Assembly (NCBI GenBank): GCA_963775245.1
Contig: CAVZID010000040.1
Coordinates: forward strand, 310,001 to 374,000
Direction: 5' to 3'
DNA from: CAVSWT01 sp963775245
GTDB lineage: Bacteria > Bacteroidota > Ignavibacteria > Ignavibacteriales > Ignavibacteriaceae
DNA length: 64,000 bases
Shown here piece by piece: positions 30,151 to 39,539 of the stretch (position 1 is its first letter; every line of letters starts with the position of its first letter). The translations under genes were made by a program, and so were the position numbers. The notes beneath the pieces are model-generated. The model ran no database searches and was not told the DNA's origin. It saw nothing but the letters and a program-made list of their open reading frames with translations.

Positions 30151-30630
30151 ATGAAAAACGCGATAGAAGAACTAATTAGTAAATTTTATATTCAAGACGT
30201 AATACAGAGAAGAAAAGCAAGATTAGACCTTGTGAAAATAGGGAAACCCGCAATTAAATATTTAAGTGGCTTATTAAATGAACCAAAAGAGCAAGTAAGG
30301 TGGGAGGCAATAAAAACTTTAAGCCAAATTAATGATTCCAAATCGATACCTATCCTTATTAATGCGTTAGAAAATGGAGATATTGATGTTCGCTGGATTG
30401 CAGCTGAAGGACTAATCAATATTGGAAAAGAATCGATTGAACCATTATTGAAAGCTCTACTTGAGAATAGCAATTCAAAATATTTACTTAAAGGAGCCCA
30501 TCATGTATTGAAAGATCTCCAATCTAAAAGGATCTTCGTTGATCGGACAGGATTAATTAGTAGAATTGAGAATTACAATTTACATCCCAACATAGTGACA
30601 CCAATAGAACAATTATTATCAAAAGATTAA
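30151..30630 (+). CDS. HEAT-repeat protein
   Basis: The 159-residue protein is built of tandem HEAT/PBS-lyase-like helical repeats: RRKARLDLVKIGKPAIKYLSGLL, VRWEAIKTLSQINDSKSIPILINAL, VRWIAAEGLINIGKESIEPLLKAL. Such repeats are protein-binding scaffolds; partner unknown. AGGAAAGGA precedes the start. It sits between DUF2630-2 and pirin on the same strand. Confidence 0.8.
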   Translation: MKNAIEELISKFYIQDVIQRRKARLDLVKIGKPAIKYLSGLLNEPKEQVRWEAIKTLSQINDSKSIPILINALENGDIDVRWIAAEGLINIGKESIEPLLKALLENSNSKYLLKGAHHVLKDLQSKRIFVDRTGLISRIENYNLHPNIVTPIEQLLSKD

Positions 30631-30748
30631 TAATTGTCAATGTAGACTATTATATTGAAAGAAAGATTAAATAATATTTTGTGAACTATAGGTTAAATAA
30701 CTCTGCATTCAGCGTTTATTGATTAAAAATTTTAAGTAAGGAACTGTT

Positions 30749-31651
30749 ATGTCAATCCGTCCTGTTAAAAAAATATTAAAAGCACAGCCAACAATAGAAG
30801 GCGCAGGAGTAAATCTGCGTCGGGCAGTTGGTTTCGGTGATCCTTCCGAAGTAGATCCGTTTCTTCTTCTTGATGATTTTCGTAATGAAAATCCGAAAGA
30901 TTATCTTGCTGGATTTCCATGGCATCCTCATCGCGGTATTGAAACAATTACTTACGTTCTTGCCGGAAGTGTTGAGCATGGCGACAGTATGGGAAATAAA
31001 GGAGTAATATCTTCAGGCGATATACAATGGATGACAGCAGGAAGTGGAATAATCCATCAGGAAATGCCTAAAGGAGATCCGAAAGGAAGGATGCATGGTT
31101 TTCAACTTTGGGCTAATCTTCCTTCTGCATTAAAAATGACAACTCCAAGATACCAGGAAATAAAATCACACGATATCCCGGAAGTGACAGATGATGATGG
31201 AACATTTGTAAGAGTTGTATGCGGAAATTTTTGGGGTAAGAAAGGAATGGTTGACGGTATAGCTGCAGATCCAATTTATGTTGATGTATCTGTTCCTCCC
31301 GGTAAAAGAAAATCAATTAAGATTGATACAAGAAATAACGCATTTGCTTATGTCTTTGCCGGTTCAGGAAAATTCTGCAATGCTTCTGAGCCGCTTTCGG
31401 TACCAACAGAAAGTGTTGGCTGGCTTGACACAAAACCGCCAATCGATGCAGATAATCGTTCACTTATTCTTTTTGATAGTGGCGATGAGATTTCAGTTCA
31501 AGCGGGCGAGGAAGGAATTCGCTTCTTACTTATTTCAGGAAAACCTTTAAAAGAACCGGTTGCCTGGTATGGCCCTATAGTAATGAATACGCAAGCAGAA
31601 CTTAAAGAAGCTTTTAAAGAATTGCAGGATGGAACTTTTTTGAAAAAGTAA
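30749..31651 (+). CDS. Pirin family protein
   Basis: The 300-residue bicupin metalloprotein has the pirin iron-binding motif HPHRGIET (two His) and the downstream H-x-E in IHQEMP, plus the FQLWANLP and YVFAGSG segments of the two cupin halves. Bacterial pirins include quercetin dioxygenases and regulators; which applies here cannot be told. TAAGGA precedes the ATG. Confidence 0.9.
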   Translation: MSIRPVKKILKAQPTIEGAGVNLRRAVGFGDPSEVDPFLLLDDFRNENPKDYLAGFPWHPHRGIETITYVLAGSVEHGDSMGNKGVISSGDIQWMTAGSGIIHQEMPKGDPKGRMHGFQLWANLPSALKMTTPRYQEIKSHDIPEVTDDDGTFVRVVCGNFWGKKGMVDGIAADPIYVDVSVPPGKRKSIKIDTRNNAFAYVFAGSGKFCNASEPLSVPTESVGWLDTKPPIDADNRSLILFDSGDEISVQAGEEGIRFLLISGKPLKEPVAWYGPIVMNTQAELKEAFKELQDGTFLKK

Positions 31652-31747
31652 GAACATCATTTATGATGTCCCTTTATTGTTAAAGCGTCCTTTAACTTTC
31701 TTCCAAATATTTTTTTAAAATGCTTATTTATGACTTTAATATGATTA

Positions 31748-32737
31748 TCAAAAATTATTTTTATTAATCAGATTAATTATGACTTTTACTATCACATCTT
31801 TTTCTTTTGGATTGCTTTCCGCAATCAGTAAACATAATGCAACTAAAGCATTGTCAGCTATCCGTTTTTCACCATCCATTTTATAAAGATATTTGTTCCT
31901 TTCCAAAAACATTAAAAATAGAGCGGCCGCAATTCTCTTATTCCCGTCAATGAATGAATGATTTTTTATAGCAAGATAAAGTAGGATAGCTGCTTTTTCT
32001 TAAAGACTGGGATATAACTCTTTTTTATCGAATGTTTGATAAATTGTTCCGATTGTACTTTTTAAAGATTGATCTTTTGTTTTTCCAAATAGTGAAGAAT
32101 CTCCGAATTTTATTTTAAGGTTTTCAATTATTTCAATAGTATCCTTATAATTGATTTTATATCCCTCTTTCTTTCTAACTTTATCCACTTTTAATTTTTG
32201 GTGATCATATTTATCAAGAATATCAAGCGCATAGGTGTAATCAGAAATGACATTTAAAATTCCATTAAACTCATCTTGTTTCAACTGGAAATTTTCTGCA
32301 ACTCTCTTAAATACTTCTATAGATTTTTCTAACTCTTTAACTTTGTCCGCCTGATCTTTCAATCTTTTTTCATTTAATGCATATCCTTTAACAAGATAAT
32401 CCTTTAGCACTTTACTAGCCCAAATACGGAATTGAGTTCCGCGTTTTGAATTTACTCTGTAACCCACGGACAAAATCACATCAAGATTATAGAATTTAAC
32501 TGGCCTATCAGAATTAGGAATGTGCATTTTATGCACATTGCTTTTTTGTTGAAGTTCACCGGATTTAAAAATATTACTTAAATGGCGTGTAATTACAGAT
32601 CTATCTCTTTGAAATAATGATGCTATTTGCTGATGCGTCAGCCAGAGTGTTTCTTCTTCAAAACGAACATCAAGCTGAATATTGCCTTCTGACGATTTAT
32701 AAATTACTATTTCACCTTTTGAATCCATTTTTTTCAT
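31748..32737 (-). pseudogene. RhuM-Fic/DOC fusion interrupted by an in-frame TAA
   Basis: The first 245 codons encode a RhuM-type virulence-associated domain (WLTHQQIASLFQRDRSVITRHL, FYNLDVILSVGYRVNSKRGTQFRIWA) plus a coiled linker. The frame then meets TAA at 31998-32000. The same frame continues without shift as EKAAILLYLAIKNHSFIDGNKRIAAALF and ends at 31748. This continuation holds a Fic/DOC motif (HSFIDGNKR), which in the intact family transfers a nucleotide or phosphate to a target. The stop stands where related proteins have Glu or a similar residue (YPS-x-EEKAA), so one substitution explains it. Translation would give a RhuM protein lacking the Fic active site. Confidence 0.8.
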
Positions 32738-32875
32738 TTGTTATTGTATTTATTTAAAAGTAAAAACTAACTACCGAGAAATACCCGGCAATTGAAAATT
32801 ACAAAATAAATAGGGAGTATATTATATTTTTTTTAAAATTCTTTTTTTTCAAACAACGAATAGAACATAATCTTG

Positions 32876-32913
32876 AAATCTTTTAATCTTTTAATCTTTT
32901 AATCTTTTAATCT
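32876..32913. repeat. Short tandem repeat, 8-bp unit
   Basis: The unit TTTTAATC occurs four times in a row between the oxidoreductase and the RhuM-Fic gene. Copy number is likely variable. Confidence 0.7.
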
Positions 32914-32926
32914 TGCAACCCTGCAA

Positions 32927-33946
32927 TCAGTCCAAATTTACAACTACTTTTCCTGTAGTCTTCCCGGATTTTAATTCTCTTACAGCGTCCGGTAAGCTTT
33001 CAAAAGTAAATTCATGATTTATTATTGGTTTAGGAAGATTCAGATTTAGAACTTCATCAAGCATATTCCGAAGAAATTCTGTTTGTTCATATATCCAGAT
33101 TAAGTTGAATGCCATAACAGCTCTATTCTGTTCAATCATTCTTAAAGGGTCAACTTTGGGACGAGTTAAATATCTATATGCAAGCTTAAAAATATTTGAA
33201 GCAGATTTCCCAGTTGAAAATGCGCCACCGCCGTAAACAACTACTCTACCGGTAGGGGCAAGCAAATCAAATGATGTTTTAAAAACTTTGCCGCTTACTG
33301 CTTCCAGCACAATATCTAATTGCCGGTTTCCTAAAGCTTCTTTAATGTTTTTTTTAAGATTTTTATCCCGGACAATTATTTTATCATAACCTTCCGTTTC
33401 CAATAATTTTCTTTTTGAGTCACTGCCAATTGTTCCAATTGTGAAAGCGGAAAATTTCTTTGCAATTCTGTTTGCATTTAATCCAACACCACCTGCGGCA
33501 CTATGTATTAAAACAGTTTTATGCTGATTAATTTCTCCCAATTTAACAAGTGCATAGTAGGCAGTTAAAACCTGAACAATAAATGAAGCCCCATCCTGGA
33601 AACTCCAATCATCAGGTAATTTTAAAACGTAACGGTTATTAATATTTATATGAGTAACGTAAGCACCGAATTTCGTAACTCCGTAAACTCTATCTCCTAC
33701 GGAAAAGTCTTGTACATTTTCACCTTTCCTTATTACTATTCCGGAAAATTCAAGCCCTGGGATCAAATTAAAAAACGGAGCTGCTTTGTATAAGCCGAGA
33801 ATTGAAAATACATCTGCAAAATTTAAACCAATAGATTTTACTTCAATAGTAGCTTCATCTTTTCCAGGTTCGGGCAGTTCTTGTTCAATTAATTTCATAT
33901 TATTAATCGAACCGGCTCTTTTCAGAAAATAAGCTTTACGTTTCAT
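32927..33946 (-). CDS. Zinc-free MDR oxidoreductase (quinone reductase/VAT1-like)
   Basis: The 339-residue medium-chain reductase has a GroES-like N-terminal domain (IGLNFADVFSILGLY, PGLEFSGIVIRKGENV), the nucleotide motif HSAAGGVGLNANRIAKKF, and the terminal FTFESLPDAVRELKSGKTTGKVVV. The structural and catalytic zinc ligands of alcohol dehydrogenases are absent, which fits NADPH-dependent quinone oxidoreductase or VAT-1-like enzymes. Substrate unknown. Confidence 0.85.
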   Translation of the reverse strand: MKRKAYFLKRAGSINNMKLIEQELPEPGKDEATIEVKSIGLNFADVFSILGLYKAAPFFNLIPGLEFSGIVIRKGENVQDFSVGDRVYGVTKFGAYVTHININNRYVLKLPDDWSFQDGASFIVQVLTAYYALVKLGEINQHKTVLIHSAAGGVGLNANRIAKKFSAFTIGTIGSDSKRKLLETEGYDKIIVRDKNLKKNIKEALGNRQLDIVLEAVSGKVFKTSFDLLAPTGRVVVYGGGAFSTGKSASNIFKLAYRYLTRPKVDPLRMIEQNRAVMAFNLIWIYEQTEFLRNMLDEVLNLNLPKPIINHEFTFESLPDAVRELKSGKTTGKVVVNLD

Positions 33947-34544
33947 GAATTTGTTTTAAAGATTACATTTTAATTTTTTTTAATGTTGGTTATCTCTTAG
34001 AAAAGATTAACCCCTAAATTATTTTTGATTCAAATATATATAAAAATAAAAACTAATTGGTTACAAGATTGCAAGATTAAAAGAATGAAAGATTTTTTTG
34101 AACTTAACGGCTCAGTAGAAAACTTAATTGTAAAAGTTTTTAAGTATACTTTGAACTCATCCCATACCTTTCCCTTAAAAAAGGACGGGTTTATTTAAGT
34201 AGTTAACTTTTTATTTTTCTTTCTGACAGAATTATCAATGCTTTTGTTTTAATTATTATGAGCCTCTCACTTCGCAAGGGAGAGGTTGTCCAAAGGACTC
34301 CCATGGAGGAGAGGGTTCTTTAGTTAATTTATCCTCTGACCACTTAAACTTGTCCAAAGGACTCCTTTGGAGAACTTGTTAACAATGAATGTTTGAATAA
34401 TAATTTTGTGTTTATTCCAGCCTACACATCTTTCCAAAAAATTATACAATCTGTTTAGATTAATTTGAATTATGAGTAGAAATAATTGGAACTATAATTG
34501 TGTGTAATCTTTTGTTTAAACATTTCAAAAAATATGGGAGAAAT
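33947..34544. other. Intergenic region with short direct repeats and hairpins
   Basis: No gene is seen. TTGTCCAAAGGACTCC occurs twice (about 34288 and 34349), each followed by a TGGAG that can pair back, next to a CTCTCNCTTCGCAAGGGAGAGG-like hairpin at about 34264. These look like small mobile or structured repeats. Confidence 0.5.
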
Positions 34545-34871
34545 ATGAAAAAAATTATTCCATTACTTGTAATCCTTATTTTGCTTGCCTATGGATGCAG
34601 CAAAAGTGACAATCCAATTCAATCTTCCCCTTCAATTGAAGATGAAATAAATGCTCAGCAGCCGTTGAATGCTGTAATTGTCTATATAGGAGATCCCAAA
34701 ACGGCAGAAGATGTATTCCTAAGACAGAATCCATCTGACAAAGACTTGCTGGATGCAAACGCACATGAAGGTTATTTAACTGTTAAATCATCTTTCGGTA
34801 CGTGGAACTATAATCTTTCAAAAGCAAATTATATCCGAATAGAAACTAATTCAGTAGAATTGGATTACTAA
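34545..34871 (+). CDS. Small lipoprotein
   Basis: The 108-residue protein has a lipoprotein signal (MKKIIPLLVILILLAYGC; lipobox LAYGC). The mature part contains AVIVYIGDPKTAEDVFLRQNP and a short C-terminal beta-rich segment. I do not recognise the family. GGGAGAAAT precedes the ATG at 34545, so the longer frame starting 45 bases earlier is unlikely. Confidence 0.7.
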   Translation: MKKIIPLLVILILLAYGCSKSDNPIQSSPSIEDEINAQQPLNAVIVYIGDPKTAEDVFLRQNPSDKDLLDANAHEGYLTVKSSFGTWNYNLSKANYIRIETNSVELDY

Positions 34872-35004
34872 ACTAATCAATAGCTCAATGAAACAGCTAA
34901 TTCACGAGATAAGATAAAAATATTAAGTCAAATAATTAAAACAGTTAAATCATACAAATATATTTTCTATTACGCATAATCTAATATGTATTGGGGTTAA
35001 TTTT

Positions 35005-35400
35005 ATGAATCAAAAATTCTTACCAAATAAAAATTCAAATATTCTATGTCCCTTTTTGTTGGGCATGTCAGTAATTTTTTTAACAATGTTTTTAGGGTGC
35101 GGCCCTTCAATTAATTTTATTCAAACCGGCCCGCCTATGGCTGCAAAATCAACTAATTGTTCTATCGAGGTTTTTAACTCAACGAATCCTGAAAGAAAAT
35201 ATAAAGAATTAGGAATTCTCGAGGGTGAAGGCCAATATGGTTATGATACGTTCGTAGAAGTTTTACCAAAATTAAAGGAAGAAGCATGTGAAAAAGGTGG
35301 TGATGCGATTATAATTAAAACCATTCAAAAACTTGTAAAAGGTAAGGACGATGAGAATATTTATGTTACAGCAACTGTTATAAAGTGGCTGGATAAGTAA
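35005..35400 (+). CDS. Lipoprotein of unknown function
   Basis: The 131-residue protein has a hydrophobic leader with lipobox TMFLGC. Its mature part has FNSTNPERKYKELGILEGEG followed by a helix LPKLKEEACEKGGDAIIIK and a last strand YVTATVIKW. This resembles small YbjQ-like or DUF4156-type outer-membrane lipoproteins, but the match is not firm. It is preceded by GGGG. Confidence 0.65.
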   Translation: MNQKFLPNKNSNILCPFLLGMSVIFLTMFLGCGPSINFIQTGPPMAAKSTNCSIEVFNSTNPERKYKELGILEGEGQYGYDTFVEVLPKLKEEACEKGGDAIIIKTIQKLVKGKDDENIYVTATVIKWLDK

Positions 35401-35512
35401 CAGAAGTTATTAAATGCCATACTGAGACCGTCGAAGCAGGATGTTAACATGAATAATTAAAAATAAAAAAATGCTTTTAATAGCCTTAGTTGTTTGTTAT
35501 TTACTCAAGCTG

Positions 35513-35660
35513 ATAGTCATATGTTAGTAAACCGTTAAAACGGTTATCAATATTCATCTTATATTATTAACCCCGGGATTAATCCCGGGGTTAATGGGAA
35601 CCAAAAACTTAATCTTTAACTGTTTTAACAGTTTTTAATTTTTGGTGGTCAACTTGATTT
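35513..35660. mobile_element. MITE-like palindromic element, copy 1
   Basis: About 148 bases, similar over its length to 37898-38050. It contains three palindromes (AACCGTTAAAACGGTT; CCCCGGGATTAATCCCGGGG; AACTGTTTTAACAGTT) and imperfect terminal inverted repeats beginning TCAAGYTGA at each end. It has no coding capacity. Confidence 0.65.
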
Positions 35661-35682
35661 AATTAATTATAGCGGGGAAGTC

Positions 35683-36078
35683 ATGAAAAAATATTTTTTA
35701 TCATTTGTTATATTATTATTGATCTTTTTAAGCGGCTGCGATGCCGATTCACCTCTAGGGATTTTATTTGATCCGCCAGAATGTGAAGTTACTAGTTTAC
35801 AAAAATTGGATGCCCAGCCTGGGCAGTTTGCTAAGTTTATTATTACAGTTGAAAATACTGGAACCGGTGCAACTGCTTATAACGTAGGATGTACAGTTAG
35901 ATTAAAACAAGGCAACACTTTTATAGAAAGCTCAGGAACATATTTTGGAGATTTAAAAGAAAGAGAATCATCCATGAGCGAAGTATGGTTTACGAGTATA
36001 GACAATCATAACCAATATTCTTCAGCAGAGGTAACTTTATACTGGTATGATGCTGAAGATGGATACTATGAAAATTAA
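35683..36078 (+). CDS. Lipoprotein with CARDB-like Ig domain
   Basis: The 131-residue protein has a lipoprotein signal with lipobox FLSGC. The mature region (FAKFIITVENTGTGATAYNVGCTVRLKQG ... SSMSEVWFTSI) looks like a CARDB/DUF11-type Ig-like beta sandwich of the kind found on cell envelopes. It ends 12 bases before the convergent DUF2339-like gene. Confidence 0.7.
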   Translation: MKKYFLSFVILLLIFLSGCDADSPLGILFDPPECEVTSLQKLDAQPGQFAKFIITVENTGTGATAYNVGCTVRLKQGNTFIESSGTYFGDLKERESSMSEVWFTSIDNHNQYSSAEVTLYWYDAEDGYYEN

Positions 36079-36090
36079 TTTCTTAAATAT

Positions 36091-37734
36091 TTACATCTTA
36101 AGCTTTGCTTCATTTCTTGCCTTAGCTTTTATCCTGCTGAACGCAGCAGACGTAATGATCAATACTATGCCGGCAGCTAAAAATGAAATAACTTTGTATG
36201 TAATTTCCGGGTTTGTTATTCCAAATACCATTAAATAAAATACCGTAATAAGCAATGTCATTACAGCCATAAGCCTGTATTTAAGATTTTTCAATATTTT
36301 GCTCATACCAAAATATGCCAATGCTAAAACTAGAAGTGCCAGGCCTGTGTAAACGCTTGGAAGCACACAATAAAATACATAAGGAATCCAGAGAAGAGCT
36401 ATTATTAAATATGCATTTCTCATTTGATCTGTTTTTAGTTCAAGCCTTTCTTTCTGCCAGTTTAATATTCTTGCACTTATTAAAGCAGTCAATCCAAAGC
36501 TAATAGCTTCTGTCTGCAATGATAAATAATTTGCGAGATATGCAATTAATACAATAAAAAAGATTATGAAATTTGCTATGATTATAAATTTGGATTTAAA
36601 CCATATTGCTGTTGAAAGAACCAGTATGCTCTGCCAGCATAGTAAAATCATATTCCAGGGCTTATCGAATTGATAAATTATTGCCACGCTGATTGCTGCA
36701 TAACCTGTCATTGCATAAATGAAAGTTGAGAATAAACTTTTTTCTTTCACCCAAAAAAGTATTGCAACTGTTAAGAATACTATTGATGCTGTTAGATGAA
36801 ATATTCCAAATTGAGGTGTAGAATTTAAAAGAGTAATTATTAAAAATAATCCATAACCGGCGGCACAATTAAGCAGGGAACTTGTTATATCTAAAAACTC
36901 TTCCGATTTATTTTCTTTCCTGTTAAGTATTGCTACTGCAAAAATCAAATTATAGCAGAGGATAAAAATTAAATTGATTCCATTTTTTAATAGGGGATAG
37001 GTTGTTTCAAAAAACGGGTTATATACAAACCAGAGGAAATGAGTGAGGTAAGCCAATACAATTGCAAAAACCAACTGGCTCTGCCATTTATTTTTTAAAA
37101 ATAGATAAACGGAAAAAGATGAAGTAGCTAAAATTGCAATAAAGAAAAGATAAAAGTTTTCAATGGTCATTGCAGTAAAATATCCTAGGAATATTCCCAA
37201 AAATGCTAAGTAAATAGATTTATTTTTTACCGCATACCACAATGTTGTTGATACTACAAACAGCAAGCCTATAAGCTCAATTACCCAGCTGCTGAATACA
37301 TGCTGAGAACCAAAAAAATACAATCTTAAAGTTGATAAGTAAGCAATGGCAGCGCTGCCGCCGATAAAATAACCTGATAATTGTGCAAAAGATTTTTTAC
37401 CGTAAAATCCTAAAAACAAAATGCCTAATGCTAATACGTATCCGCAAATGGATGGAATGACAGCATTGATTCCTTCGAAGGGAAGTGTAAGGCAGAAAAC
37501 ACATCCCAGGATAAAAACAAATATTCCTATTTTAGGCAGCCAGAATTCAGTAATCCTGAATTCAAATTCGTCTTCTTCTTTTTTGGGAATCTTTAATGTA
37601 GCTATCTCTTCTTCTGTTTCATTTGGAGCCGTTTGAACGTTTAATTGATTTTCAAGCTGTGTTAATCTTGCCTGAAGATTTTTTATAAGCTCCGTATTGT
37701 CCTGGTTACCGGTTGTTTCTGCGTTGTCATTCAT
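36091..37734 (-). CDS. DUF2339-like polytopic membrane protein
   Basis: The 547-residue protein has a short N-terminal coiled coil (TELIKNLQARLTQLENQLN), an acidic linker, then roughly 14-16 hydrophobic helices starting at FWLPKIGIFVFILGCVF. Architecture and the glycine-rich YFIGGSAAIAYLSTLRLYFF segment resemble DUF2339 membrane proteins; function unknown. It is convergent with the upstream lipoprotein. Confidence 0.7.
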   Translation of the reverse strand: MNDNAETTGNQDNTELIKNLQARLTQLENQLNVQTAPNETEEEIATLKIPKKEEDEFEFRITEFWLPKIGIFVFILGCVFCLTLPFEGINAVIPSICGYVLALGILFLGFYGKKSFAQLSGYFIGGSAAIAYLSTLRLYFFGSQHVFSSWVIELIGLLFVVSTTLWYAVKNKSIYLAFLGIFLGYFTAMTIENFYLFFIAILATSSFSVYLFLKNKWQSQLVFAIVLAYLTHFLWFVYNPFFETTYPLLKNGINLIFILCYNLIFAVAILNRKENKSEEFLDITSSLLNCAAGYGLFLIITLLNSTPQFGIFHLTASIVFLTVAILFWVKEKSLFSTFIYAMTGYAAISVAIIYQFDKPWNMILLCWQSILVLSTAIWFKSKFIIIANFIIFFIVLIAYLANYLSLQTEAISFGLTALISARILNWQKERLELKTDQMRNAYLIIALLWIPYVFYCVLPSVYTGLALLVLALAYFGMSKILKNLKYRLMAVMTLLITVFYLMVFGITNPEITYKVISFLAAGIVLIITSAAFSRIKAKARNEAKLKM

Positions 37735-38058
37735 TGCTGCACCTATTTAATAATTATTTATTTTGTCCGTCATTCCGAATTCATTTCGGAATCTAATACT
37801 TTGCTTGTATCAGATGCTGAAACAAGTTCAGCATGACATCTAATTAATTTCAATTATTAATCATTCGGTGATAAATAGAGATGAATGATTTTTTTATTCA
37901 AGTTGACCGCCTATCTGGGTAAACCGTTGAAACGGTTATAAATATTTATCTTTTATTATTAACACCGGGATTAATCCCGGTGTTAATGAGAACTAAAAAA
38001 TTAAATATTTAACTGTTTTAACAGTTTTATTCTTAGGTAGTCAGCTTGATTCACTTTT
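37735..38058. other. Intergenic region containing MITE-like copy 2
   Basis: No ORF. A short hairpin region (TCATTCCGAATTCATTTCGGAAT, about 37770-37795) precedes the MITE-like copy. Confidence 0.6.
37898..38050. mobile_element. MITE-like palindromic element, copy 2
   Basis: About 153 bases. Ends are inverted repeats: TCAAGTTGACCGCCTA on the left, and TCAAGCTGACTACCTA when the right end is read in reverse (13 of 16 match). The central stem reads CACCGGGATTAATCCCGGTG, against CCCCGGG...CCCGGGG in copy 1, a compensated base-pair change. Confidence 0.65.
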
Positions 38059-39528
38059 TTAACTTTCTTCGTCTTTCTTCTCAAGCCTTCTAATCTTGAA
38101 ATACAATCCTATAACCAGCAGAGTTACAATTAGCGTTGCAACTGCTAATCCTTTTCTTCTGAAATAGTAATCACTAATTGCATCTGTACCTTCTAAATTA
38201 GCGCTGCTTGTAATTTCAAAACCGGGTTTTATTACAGCATCAAATTTATTCTTATCAAAACTATGAACCGTAGTTCTTGATTGGATTAATATTTGCCTAA
38301 TATCCTTTAATGAATATAATGCGTCGGATACATCCATACCTTTTTGGTTTGCTTCATCAAGAACATTCTGTGCTTTCTTTTCTTCCATCTTTAAGCTGTC
38401 CACTAAGCTTTTCATATTGGCAGCAGTTTTATAACCATTGTCGCCTGGCTTGTGGCATTTAATGCATAAAGAATTTTGTCCTGTTCCTAGTAATTTATCC
38501 GATACCGGTTCTATTCCATGATTGCCATGGCAGGTTTCGCATTCCGGTAAATTTTCTTTATCGAATGCCGGTTTGTGAACACTCTTTTCGAACAATTCCA
38601 TATTTAAAGAATGGCAGTTACCGCAGACTTTTGAAATTGATTCTACTCCTGGCGGAACTGCACCATGGTTTCCGTGGCAATCGTTGCATGATGGCGCACC
38701 CAAATCACCTTTTTCTAATAAGGCAACTCCATGAACACTTTTTGTATATAGGCTGAATTGATCTGTCGGGATTTTATATTGAGCCATTTTTTCTTTATCG
38801 CTGTGGCAGCTAGAACAAACTTTAGGAATATTTGTTTTGTAAACATTTGAGAAAGGATCTTTCACTGCTCTGATTCCATGGCTTCCATGACAGCTTGCAC
38901 ATTCTGCAACATTGGTATCACCCTTTGAATTTTTTATTCCATGCACACTGGTTTTATATTTTGCTACCTGGTCAACGGGAAGTGAGGGATTATAATTTTT
39001 CATGAAAGCTGCATTGCTGTGGCATCCTCCGCAAAGTGAAACTATGTTCGTTGGATAAACAGGTGATTTTGGATTTGTTACTTTTACAATTTTGTGAACA
39101 CCGTGGCAAGTAACACAATCTGCAATTGGGCCTTCATTATTATATGACGGCTGAAAATGTACAGAGCTTTTAAGTAATTCATATTGGTTTGCTGTTTTTT
39201 TATAACCGTAAGAATCCATAATATTTTGATCATTATGGCATTCAATGCAAACCAAATATCTATTTTGTTTAGATGGAATTCCTATAAAGCCTTTTGTCTT
39301 ATCCATAGCTGCATCCTGGTCTTCTGCTTTTGAATTACCGCCATGACATCCTGAACATGAAATTCCATAGGAGTAATGAACATCGGTTTTATATAAATCG
39401 GCAATGTCACCTACTACCGAATGGCAGGCAATACATTGATCATTCTCCAGGCTTTTTCTTTGTGAAAATGCATTTGAGCTAAAAGCACAGAAAAGCAAGA
39501 CGAAAAATATGGTTGTTATTAATTTCAT
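38059..39528 (-). CDS. Membrane-anchored multihaem cytochrome c (11 CxxCH)
   Basis: The 489-residue protein has a signal peptide (to about residue 22), eleven CxxCH haem c motifs (CIACH, CSGCH, CIECH, CVTCH, CGGCH, CASCH, CSSCH, CNDCH, CGNCH, CETCH, CIKCH), many followed by GxHG, then an alpha-helical linker and a C-terminal transmembrane helix (VATLIVTLLVIGLYF) with a charged tail. It is a periplasmic electron carrier anchored to the inner membrane. It starts 11 bases after the cytochrome b gene on the same strand, so it likely accepts electrons from the Rieske/cytochrome b complex in place of cytochrome c1. Confidence 0.92.
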   Translation of the reverse strand: MKLITTIFFVLLFCAFSSNAFSQRKSLENDQCIACHSVVGDIADLYKTDVHYSYGISCSGCHGGNSKAEDQDAAMDKTKGFIGIPSKQNRYLVCIECHNDQNIMDSYGYKKTANQYELLKSSVHFQPSYNNEGPIADCVTCHGVHKIVKVTNPKSPVYPTNIVSLCGGCHSNAAFMKNYNPSLPVDQVAKYKTSVHGIKNSKGDTNVAECASCHGSHGIRAVKDPFSNVYKTNIPKVCSSCHSDKEKMAQYKIPTDQFSLYTKSVHGVALLEKGDLGAPSCNDCHGNHGAVPPGVESISKVCGNCHSLNMELFEKSVHKPAFDKENLPECETCHGNHGIEPVSDKLLGTGQNSLCIKCHKPGDNGYKTAANMKSLVDSLKMEEKKAQNVLDEANQKGMDVSDALYSLKDIRQILIQSRTTVHSFDKNKFDAVIKPGFEITSSANLEGTDAISDYYFRRKGLAVATLIVTLLVIGLYFKIRRLEKKDEES

Positions 39529-39539
39529 TAATTAAACCT

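Noticed and set aside
32876..32913. CRISPR-like array in the TTTTAATC repeat
   Set aside because: Units are 8 bp with no spacers and no cas genes nearby.
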